DNA of 6,760 bases from Bacteroidales bacterium UBA3808 (GCA_002369075.1 DFEG01000004.1:5392-12151), one strand, 5' to 3'. Numbered from the stretch's first letter, positions 1 to 5,052 are shown. A program made the numbers and translations. Notes: generated from the sequence alone by a model not told the origin.

Positions 1-1956
1 CAGGAGCAGGAGCGCGGTATCACTATCACCTCCGCTGCTACCACCACCTATTGGAACTACGCAGGAAACAAGTACAAGATCAACCTGATCGACACTCCGG
101 GGCACGTGGACTTCACGGTCGAGGTAGAGCGTTCGCTCCGTATCCTCGACGGCGCTGTGATGGCACTGTGCTCGGTGGGCGGTGTGCAGCCGCAGTCCGA
201 GACTGTATGGCGCCAGGCTGATAAATATAATGTACCGCGCCTGTGCTACGTGAACAAGATGGACCGTTCGGGTGCCAACTTCTTCGACGTAGTACGTCAG
301 ATCAAAGAGGTGCTCGGTGCTACGCCGTGTCCGATCCAGATCCCTATCGGTGCAGAGGAGACCTTCAAGGGTGTCGTTGACCTCGTGAAGATGAAAGCTA
401 TCGTTTGGCACGATGAGACCATGGGTGCCGAGTATGTAGAGGAGCCGATCCCGGCTAACCTCCAGGCTGAGGCAGAGGAGTGGCGCGACAAGATGCTGGA
501 GACGGTATCTGAGTTCGATGACACGCTGATGGAGAAGTACTTCGACGATCCTTCGACCATCACCGAGGACGAGATCCGCGTGGCTATCCGCAAGGGTACG
601 CTGGCGATGAAGATCTTCCCGGTGATCTGCGGTAGCTCCTTCAAGAACAAAGGTGTGCAGACCATGCTGGACGCAGTCTGCGCTTACCTGCCGAGCCCGC
701 TGGATACCGAGGTGATCAACGGTACCAACCCGAACACCGATGCACCGGAGGTTCGTCACCCGGATGATGCAGAACCGTTGTGCGCACTGGCTTTCAAGAT
801 CGCTACCGATCCGTATGTAGGCCGTCTGTGCTACTTCCGTGTGTACTCGGGTCACCTGGATGCAGGTTCATACGTTTACAACCCCCGTTCGGGTAAGAAA
901 GAGCGTATCAGCCGTATCTTCCAGATGCACTCCAACCACCAGAACCCGGTGGAGACCATCCTCGCGGGCGATATAGGCGCGGGCGTAGGATTTAAGGATA
1001 TACGCACGGGCGATACCCTCTGCGACGAGAACAAGCCTATTGTACTCGAGTCGATCGAGTTCCCGGCGCCGGTGATCGGTATCTCTGTAGAGCCGAAGAG
1101 CCAGGCTGACCTCGACAAACTGGGCGTAGGTCTTGCCAAACTGGCAGAGGAGGATCCGACCTTCACCGTCAAGACCGACGAGCAGACCGGTCAGACCGTC
1201 ATCTCCGGTATGGGTGAGCTTCACCTGGAGATCATCATCGACCGTCTGAAACGCGAGTTCAAGGTAGAGTGCAACCAGGGCCGTCCGCAGGTGGCTTACC
1301 GCGAGGCTATCTCTGCTCCGGTAGAGTTGCGTGAGGTATATAAGAAACAGTCCGGTGGTCGTGGTAAGTTCGCCGATATCATCGTTCGCGTTGAGCCGGC
1401 TGATGCTGACTTCCCGGGTGGCTTGCAGTTCGAGGATGTAGTCAAGGGCGGTAATGTGCCTAAGGAGTATATCCCGAGCGTACAGAAGGGCTTTGAGATG
1501 GCTATGAAGAACGGTGTGCTTGCCGGCTATCCGCTCGACAGCCTGAAGGTAACCCTCCTGGATGGTAGCTTCCACCCTGTGGATTCTGACCAGCTGTCCT
1601 TCGAGATCGCTGCACAGATGGCGTTCAAAGAGGCTTGCGCGAAGGCTAAACCGGTACTCATGGAGCCGATCATGAAGATCGAGGTTGTTACTCCGGAGGA
1701 GAGCATGGGTGATGTCATCGGTGACCTCAACAAACGTCGTGGTCAGGTAGAGGGTATGGATACCAGCCGCACCGGTGCACGTATCGTCAAAGCACATGTG
1801 CCTCTGGCAGAGATGTTCGGTTACGTAACCGCTCTGCGTACCATCACCTCCGGTCGTGCTACGAGCTCCATGGAGTTCAGCCACTACGAGGCTGTATCGA
1901 GCAGCATTGCAAAGGCTGTGCTGACCGAGGTAGGCGGACGCGTAGATCTGGTATAA
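1..1956 (+). CDS. fusA: Elongation factor G, 5'-truncated
   Basis: EF-G is the cytosolic GTPase that drives tRNA-mRNA translocation and, with RRF, ribosome recycling. The reading frame is open from base 1, giving 651 residues that begin QEQERGITIT. By alignment from memory with E. coli EF-G about 54 residues are missing, including the P-loop (G1), so the full protein would be about 705 aa, normal for the family. Visible in window numbering: switch I RGITI (5-9), G3 DTPGH (31-35), G4 NKMD (85-88), G5-like GSS (211-213), domain II from about 258, domain III about 357-435 (SGMGELHLE), domain IV with SGGRGKF and the conserved His of SFHPVDS (525), and domain V with GDVIGDLNKRRG and EMFGY. It ends in tandem stops TAATAA. 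The GTG at 106 is an internal codon (His-Val-Asp), not a start. The canonical motifs and ribosomal neighbours argue for housekeeping EF-G, not a Tet or EF-G2 paralogue. Confidence 0.98.
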   Translation, partial: QEQERGITITSAATTTYWNYAGNKYKINLIDTPGHVDFTVEVERSLRILDGAVMALCSVGGVQPQSETVWRQADKYNVPRLCYVNKMDRSGANFFDVVRQIKEVLGATPCPIQIPIGAEETFKGVVDLVKMKAIVWHDETMGAEYVEEPIPANLQAEAEEWRDKMLETVSEFDDTLMEKYFDDPSTITEDEIRVAIRKGTLAMKIFPVICGSSFKNKGVQTMLDAVCAYLPSPLDTEVINGTNPNTDAPEVRHPDDAEPLCALAFKIATDPYVGRLCYFRVYSGHLDAGSYVYNPRSGKKERISRIFQMHSNHQNPVETILAGDIGAGVGFKDIRTGDTLCDENKPIVLESIEFPAPVIGISVEPKSQADLDKLGVGLAKLAEEDPTFTVKTDEQTGQTVISGMGELHLEIIIDRLKREFKVECNQGRPQVAYREAISAPVELREVYKKQSGGRGKFADIIVRVEPADADFPGGLQFEDVVKGGNVPKEYIPSVQKGFEMAMKNGVLAGYPLDSLKVTLLDGSFHPVDSDQLSFEIAAQMAFKEACAKAKPVLMEPIMKIEVVTPEESMGDVIGDLNKRRGQVEGMDTSRTGARIVKAHVPLAEMFGYVTALRTITSGRATSSMEFSHYEAVSSSIAKAVLTEVGGRVDLV

Positions 1957-1963
1957 TAAGATA

Positions 1964-1997
1964 ATCAGCCATGCATGGGCGGTTTGCCCGAAAGCAT
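1964..1997 (+). repeat. Imperfect inverted repeat, degenerate hairpin unit 1
   Basis: The first 8 bases (ATCAGCCA, 1964-1971) are identical to the 5' arm of the hairpin at 2082-2101. The core CCATGCATGG (1969-1978) is identical to the centre of the palindrome at 1996-2015. The 3' half has diverged, so the simple 8-bp stem is lost. Instead GGGC (1977-1980) can pair with GCCC (1986-1989) across loop GGTTT, and outside it ATGC (1971-1974) with GCAT (1994-1997) across an internal loop. No T-run follows, so it is not an obvious intrinsic terminator for fusA. Confidence 0.5.
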
Positions 1998-2015
1998 CGA
2001 CCATGCATGGTCGAT
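1996..2015 (+). repeat. Perfect 20-bp palindrome, hairpin unit 2
   Basis: The arm ATCGACCATG (1996-2005) is exactly the reverse complement of CATGGTCGAT (2006-2015). As RNA it would form an 8-bp stem closed by loop TGCA. The flanking bases (C1995, T2016) do not extend it. As DNA it is a perfect two-fold site that could equally bind a dimeric regulator. The sequence cannot tell these apart, but the similar hairpin at 2082-2101 is not a DNA palindrome through its loop, which favours an RNA role. Confidence 0.7.
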
Positions 2016-2026
2016 TAGATAAATAA

Positions 2027-2071
2027 GGAACGTACACGTACACACATGCGTGTGGCTCTAAGTACGGCTCC
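2027..2071 (+). repeat. Two-tier imperfect hairpin
   Basis: The base stem GGA (2027-2029) pairs with TCC (2069-2071). After a small internal loop CGTAC (2031-2035) pairs with GTACG (2062-2066). After a larger internal loop the apical stem CACAC (2041-2045) pairs with GTGTG (2050-2054), closing on loop ATGC. All helices are exact Watson-Crick and nested. A tandem CGTAC at 2037-2041 offers a slipped alternative for the middle helix. Function unknown. Confidence 0.5.
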
Positions 2072-2081
2072 GAAACATAGC

Positions 2082-2101
2082 ATCAGCCACGCTTGGCTGA
2101 T
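2082..2101 (+). repeat. Perfect 8-bp hairpin, hairpin unit 3
   Basis: ATCAGCCA (2082-2089) pairs perfectly with TGGCTGAT (2094-2101) across loop CGCT. Stem length, loop length and the frame ATCnnCCA / TGGnnGAT match the palindrome at 1996-2015. The two middle stem pairs differ (AG against GA) with compensating changes on the other arm, so pairing is kept while the sequence differs. Confidence 0.65.
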
Positions 2102-2125
2102 AGGAAAACAAACCCGAGTGGGCGT

Positions 2126-2147
2126 GGGTCATCTAAGCAAATGACTC
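2126..2147 (+). repeat. 7-bp hairpin upstream of the rpsJ start region
   Basis: GGGTCAT (2126-2132) pairs with ATGACTC (2141-2147), six Watson-Crick pairs and one G-U, with the 8-base loop CTAAGCAA. It is the last clear hairpin before the unstructured A/T-rich tract leading to rpsJ, and it ends 56 bases before the start codon. Bases 2126-2127 are also claimed by a competing helix with 2087-2094. Confidence 0.45.
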
Positions 2148-2203
2148 TTTAGGTTATCTGCGCTTACTCAAAGTATTAACAAAATAAAACACTATTACTA
2201 ATT

Positions 2204-2509
2204 ATGAGTCAAAAAATTCGTATCAAACTGAAGTCTTTCGACCACAACCTGGTTGACAAGTCTGCAGAGAAGATCGTCAAGACCGTAAAGGCTACGGGTG
2301 CAGTGGTAAGCGGACCGATTCCCCTGCCGACGCACAAGCGTATCTTTACCGTCAACCGCTCAACCTTCGTTAACAAGAAGAGCCGCGAGCAATTCGAGTT
2401 ATCGAGCTACAAGCGTCTGATCGACATCTACAACTCTAACAACAAGACCGTTGAGGCGCTCATGAAACTGGAGCTCGCATCGGGTGTTGAAGTCGAAATC
2501 AAGGTTTGA
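2204..2509 (+). CDS. rpsJ: 30S ribosomal protein uS10
   Basis: uS10 sits in the head of the small subunit. As NusE it also pairs with NusB in transcription antitermination and links NusG to the ribosome in model bacteria. The 101-aa product shows the family signature GPIPLPT (37-43), the elongated-loop region (about 44-65) with REQFE (61-65), and the C-terminal run KTVEALMKLELASGVEVEI, which aligns with E. coli KTVDALMRLDLAAGVDVQI. Length is normal. The ATG at 2204 gives the family N-terminus MSQKIRIKLKSFD. It follows an A-rich tract with no SD, normal for Bacteroidota. The gene is isolated from both neighbours by long structured gaps (247 and 138 bases), in contrast with the tight packing from rplC on, which suggests separate control of its expression. 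Confidence 0.98.
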   Translation: MSQKIRIKLKSFDHNLVDKSAEKIVKTVKATGAVVSGPIPLPTHKRIFTVNRSTFVNKKSREQFELSSYKRLIDIYNSNNKTVEALMKLELASGVEVEIKV

Positions 2510-2520
2510 TGAGTATCCGG

Positions 2521-2604
2521 CCGTTTCCCACGGAGAGTGATAAACTAGGATCCTAAGACCCTAGGGCACTAGGACACTGGAGGTTAACCCGTGGGCGAGA
2601 ACGG
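2521..2604 (+). promoter_or_regulatory. Long-range stem-loop in rpsJ-rplC gap, candidate r-protein leader
   Basis: CCCACGG (2527-2533) pairs perfectly with CCGTGGG (2589-2595). Just outside, CCGTT (2521-2525) pairs perfectly with AACGG (2600-2604) across a 1x4 internal loop. The ~55 enclosed bases contain palindromes TAGGATCCTA (2546-2555) and CCCTAGGG (2559-2566), the repeat ACTAGGA (2544-2550 and 2568-2574), and possible inner helices AGTG/CACT (2536-2539 with 2575-2578) and TCCTA/TAGGA (2551-2555 with 2570-2574). The element ends 43 bases before the rplC ATG, and an A/T-rich tract lies between. No T-run follows the main stem. I infer a translation-control or anchoring structure for rplC and genes downstream; no known family is recognised. 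Confidence 0.5.
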
Positions 2605-2647
2605 AGGAGAAGTAATTAATTAACAATTTTAATCAATCTAAGCAACA

Positions 2648-3265
2648 ATGCCAGGATTATTAGGAAAAAAGATCGGAATGACTTCCGTCTTTGGTGCCGA
2701 CGGTAAGAATGTACCGTGCACCGTTATCGAGGCAGGTCCTTGCGTAGTGACCCAGCTGAAGACCGTTGAGAAAGACGGTTACAAAGCAGCTCAGGTCGGC
2801 TTCATGCACAAGAGCGAGAAGCACACGAACAAGGCCGAGGCTGGCCATTTCAAGGCAGCCGGCGTAGAGCCCATGCGCCATTTAGCAGAGTTTGAGTATG
2901 ACGGAGAGTTGACTCTCGGTCAGACCATCACCGCAGCAGACCTCTTCGAAGAGGGTATGTACGTGGACGTCATCGGAACCAGCAAGGGCCACGGTTTCCA
3001 GGGTGTCGTTAAGCGTCACGGTTTCGGTGGTGTAGGCCAGTCCACTCACGGTCAGGACGACCGTCTTCGTGCGCCGGGTTCCGTAGGTGCTTGCGCCTAC
3101 CCGAGCCGTATCTTCCCGGGTACCCGCATGGCAGGTCAGATGGGTGGCGACCGCGTTACGGTCCAGAACCTCGTCGTTCTCAAAGTTATCCCCGAGTACA
3201 ACTTGATCATGGTCAAGGGAAGCGTACCCGGTGCAAAAAATTCAATCGTCGTTATCAACAAGTAA
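2648..3265 (+). CDS. rplC: 50S ribosomal protein uL3
   Basis: uL3 binds 23S rRNA early in large-subunit assembly, and its central extension reaches towards the peptidyl-transferase centre. The 205-aa product begins MPGLLGKKIGMT and carries the hallmark GTSKGHGFQGVVKRHGF (110-126), then the extension with THGQDDRLRAPGSVG (133-147) and RMAGQMGGDRVTVQNL (160-175). Length is standard. The ATG at 2648 fits the family N-terminus, and the start is preceded by an A/T-rich leader without an adjacent SD. Residue 150, the Gln methylated by PrmB in E. coli uL3, is Ala here. rplD follows after 6 bases, so the two are surely co-transcribed. Confidence 0.98.
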   Translation: MPGLLGKKIGMTSVFGADGKNVPCTVIEAGPCVVTQLKTVEKDGYKAAQVGFMHKSEKHTNKAEAGHFKAAGVEPMRHLAEFEYDGELTLGQTITAADLFEEGMYVDVIGTSKGHGFQGVVKRHGFGGVGQSTHGQDDRLRAPGSVGACAYPSRIFPGTRMAGQMGGDRVTVQNLVVLKVIPEYNLIMVKGSVPGAKNSIVVINK

Positions 3266-3271
3266 TTAGTT

Positions 3272-3901
3272 ATGGAACTTAGTATTCTGAACATGGCCGG
3301 CAAAGAGACCGGCAAGAAGATCGCTCTCAATGACGCTATCTTCGCAATTGAGCCTAACGACCATGCTATCTACTTGGACGTTAAGCAATTCTTGGCAGCA
3401 CAGCGCCAAGGCACAGCGAAAGCAAAACAACGTAGCGAGAATGCTCACTCGACCCGTAAGCTCGGTCGCCAGAAGGGCGGCGGTGGCGCACGTCCGGGTG
3501 ATCTGAAATCTCCGGTACGCGTAGGTGGTGGTACCATTTTCGGTCCCGTACCCCGCGACTATGATTTCAAACTCAACAAGAAAGTAAAACAACTCGCCCG
3601 CAAGTCGGCTCTGTCGCTGCGCGCAAAACAAAATGAGTTGCTCGTGCTAGACGCACTCACCTTCGATGCTCCGAAGACCAAAGCCATGGTCGAGGTGCTC
3701 AATGCACTGCAGGTAGCAGGCAAGAAAGTTCTCTTCGTCGTGGACGACGCGAACCTCAACGCCCGCAAATCGGCTGCTAATATCCAGAAGGTGAATGTAG
3801 TGAACGTAAACGAGCTGAACACCTACACAATCATGAACTCGAACGCTGTAGTCCTCACCGAGGCATCGGCAGCCGCTCTCGAGGCAACTTTTAAAGCATA
3901 A
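3272..3901 (+). CDS. rplD: 50S ribosomal protein uL4
   Basis: uL4 is an assembly-initiating large-subunit protein whose extended loop lines the exit tunnel. In gammaproteobacteria it is also the autogenous repressor of the S10 operon. The 209-aa product has the loop at about residues 58-95 with GRQKGGGGARPG (65-76) followed by SPVRVGGGTIFGP (80-92), then the globular C-terminal part with ARKSALS and LNTYTIMNSNAVVLTE. The loop tip reads KGGGGAR where E. coli has KGTGRAR; I recall this as the usual Bacteroidota form, so it is not taken as a resistance change. Nothing here shows whether this uL4 regulates its own operon, though the structured gaps flanking rpsJ are the obvious places to look. 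Its TAA stop overlaps the SD of rplW. Confidence 0.98.
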   Translation: MELSILNMAGKETGKKIALNDAIFAIEPNDHAIYLDVKQFLAAQRQGTAKAKQRSENAHSTRKLGRQKGGGGARPGDLKSPVRVGGGTIFGPVPRDYDFKLNKKVKQLARKSALSLRAKQNELLVLDALTFDAPKTKAMVEVLNALQVAGKKVLFVVDDANLNARKSAANIQKVNVVNVNELNTYTIMNSNAVVLTEASAAALEATFKA

Positions 3902-3907
3902 GGAGGT
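3900..3907 (+). promoter_or_regulatory. Strong Shine-Dalgarno for rplW
   Basis: AAGGAGGT, the full consensus complementary to the 3' end of 16S rRNA, begins inside the rplD stop codon (TAA, 3899-3901) and ends 5 bases before the rplW ATG at 3913. No other start in this window has such a site: rpsJ, rplC, rplD, rplB, rpsS, rplV, rpsC and rplP follow A/T-rich or very short spacers. Since Bacteroidota ribosomes generally keep the anti-SD hidden, this site is an exception. The overlap with the rplD stop would also suit coupled re-initiation. Confidence 0.85.
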
Positions 3908-3912
3908 ATATT

Positions 3913-4203
3913 ATGGCAATTATTATCAAACCGATCGTCACTGAGAAGATGACTGCCGCCGGCGAGAAACTGAACCGTTACGGTTTCGTAGTAGCTCGCG
4001 ATGCCAACAAAGTTGAGATCAAGAAGGCAGTAGAGCAAATGTATAATGTTCAGGTAACCGATGTCAACACGCTCATCCGTGCTCCGAAGGTTAAACAGCG
4101 CTGGACCAAGTCCGGACTGCTCCGCGGCGCACAGCAGGCGTACAAGAAAGCCATCGTGACCCTGGCAGAAGGTGAAACAATTGATTTTTATAGCAATATC
4201 TAA
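3913..4203 (+). CDS. rplW: 50S ribosomal protein uL23
   Basis: uL23 lies at the tunnel exit of the large subunit and is the docking site for trigger factor and the signal recognition particle. The 96-aa product starts MAIIIKPIVTEKM, the family opening, followed by NRYGFVVARDANKVEIKKAVEQMYNV (21-46), which contains the conserved K-x-EIKKAVE helix. A basic loop follows (about 58-78, with KVKQRWTKSG), and the C-terminus is KKAIVTLAEGETIDFYSNI. Length is normal. It lies 11 bases after rplD and 2 bases before rplB. It is the only gene in the window with a full-consensus SD at its start. Confidence 0.98.
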   Translation: MAIIIKPIVTEKMTAAGEKLNRYGFVVARDANKVEIKKAVEQMYNVQVTDVNTLIRAPKVKQRWTKSGLLRGAQQAYKKAIVTLAEGETIDFYSNI

Positions 4204-4205
4204 AA

Positions 4206-5030
4206 ATGGCTGTACGTAAATTTAAGCCCACAACACCAGGGCAGAGACACAAAGTTATAGGTGCGTTCGAGACAATTACCGCGAGCGCTCCTGAGAAATC
4301 GCTTGTGTTTGGTAAGACCAAGACCGGTGGTCGCAACAACGTCGGTAAGATGACGATGCGCTACATCGGTGGCGGTCACAAACAGAAGTACCGCGTAATT
4401 GACTTCAAGCGCAATAAAGATGGTGTACCCGCAGTAGTTAAGACCATTGAGTACGATCCGAACCGTAGTGCCCGTATCGCTCTGTTGTTCTACGCTGACG
4501 GTGAGAAGCGCTATATTCTTGCACCGAACGGACTGCAAGTAGGTCAGACTGTAATGTCGGGAGAGAACGCAGCTCCCGAGGTAGGTAATGCACTGCCGAT
4601 GTCGGTAATTCCTCTGGGAACACTGATTCACAACATCGAGCTTCGTCCGGGTCAGGGCGCCTGCATGGTTCGCTCCGCCGGTACCTTCGCTCAGTTGTCG
4701 AGCCGTGAGGACAAGTATGCGATCATCAAACTGCCTTCAGGCGAGCTCCGCAAGGTGCTTGCAGCATGCAAGGCTACGGTAGGTGTCGTAGGCAACTCCG
4801 ATCACGCTCTTGAGAAATCCGGTAAAGCCGGTCGCAACCGTTGGCTCGGTCGTCGTCCGCGCAACCGTGGTGTCGTAATGAACCCTGTAGATCACCCGAT
4901 GGGTGGTGGTGAGGGACGTCAGTCCGGTGGCCATCCGAGAAGCCGTAAGGGTCTGCTCGCTAAGGGCTACAAGACACGTCACCCGAAGAACCAGAGCAAT
5001 CAGTACATTATCGAAAGACGTAAAAAATAA
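4206..5030 (+). CDS. rplB: 50S ribosomal protein uL2
   Basis: uL2 is one of the most conserved large-subunit proteins. It bridges domains of 23S rRNA near the peptidyl-transferase centre and is needed for subunit association. The 274-aa product opens MAVRKFKPTTPGQRH and has the RNA-binding GGRNNVGKMTMRYIGGGHK region (41-59), YDPNRSARIALLFYADGEKRYI (83-104) and the C-terminal signature NPVDHPMGGGEGR (226-238). His230 corresponds to E. coli His229, long implicated in peptidyl-transferase function. Length is normal. The start lies 2 bases after the rplW stop with no SD, so translation probably depends on ribosomes finishing rplW. Confidence 0.98.
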   Translation: MAVRKFKPTTPGQRHKVIGAFETITASAPEKSLVFGKTKTGGRNNVGKMTMRYIGGGHKQKYRVIDFKRNKDGVPAVVKTIEYDPNRSARIALLFYADGEKRYILAPNGLQVGQTVMSGENAAPEVGNALPMSVIPLGTLIHNIELRPGQGACMVRSAGTFAQLSSREDKYAIIKLPSGELRKVLAACKATVGVVGNSDHALEKSGKAGRNRWLGRRPRNRGVVMNPVDHPMGGGEGRQSGGHPRSRKGLLAKGYKTRHPKNQSNQYIIERRKK

Positions 5031-5052
5031 CCTATAAAGTAAAGAAAAGATT

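Larger units (their letters stand above)
1957..2203 (+). promoter_or_regulatory. Structured fusA-rpsJ intergenic region, candidate leader
   Basis: This 247-base gap has no convincing gene. It is unusually rich in inverted repeats: hairpins at about 1971-1997, 1996-2015, 2027-2071, 2082-2101 and 2126-2147. The last ~40 bases before rpsJ (about 2163-2203) are A/T-rich with no obvious structure or SD, as expected of a Bacteroidota start region. I found no match to the Bacteroides-type promoter (TAnnTTTG with upstream TTTG) and no hairpin followed by a T-run, so read-through from fusA is plausible but unproven. In E. coli the S10 operon is controlled by uL4 acting on a leader ahead of rpsJ. This region sits in the equivalent place, but I recognise no E. 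coli-type leader in it. A regulatory role is inferred from position and structure only. Confidence 0.5.

Noticed and set aside
106..108. GTG as a possible fusA start
   Set aside because: It is the Val of DTPGHVDF inside the G domain, and the frame is open upstream to base 1 with conserved EF-G sequence.
1977..2016. Intrinsic terminator for fusA at the GGGC/GCCC hairpin or the 20-bp palindrome
   Set aside because: No run of T follows either stem; the sequence after 2015 is TAGATAAATAAGG.
1971..2026. Mini-ORFs MHGRFARKHRPCMVD (1971-2018) and MHGRLDK (2003-2026)
   Set aside because: Their shared MHGR start comes from the repeated ATGCATGG core of the hairpin units, and they are too short to support without other evidence.
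868..2043. 391-codon open frame on the - strand opposite fusA
   Set aside because: It is fully antisense to a clear EF-G gene, has low-complexity composition and no recognisable family; long antisense frames are a by-product of strong codon bias.
1957..2203. A tRNA or other known small RNA gene in the gap
   Set aside because: No cloverleaf, T-loop GTTC motif or CCA-end arrangement; the hairpins are too small and serially arranged.
3091..3282. 63-codon + strand frame overlapping the end of rplC
   Set aside because: It is an alternative frame of uL3, with Arg/Gly/Pro-rich content expected from a shifted reading of a basic protein.
3470..3505. uL4 loop KGGGGAR as a possible macrolide-resistance variant
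   Set aside because: I recall the same GRQKGGGGAR loop in ordinary Bacteroidota uL4, so it is a lineage form.
4200..4631. 143-codon - strand frame over rplB, and similar - strand frames over rplD, rpsS and rplV
   Set aside because: All lie inside conserved ribosomal genes, have no plausible start context, and look like shadows.
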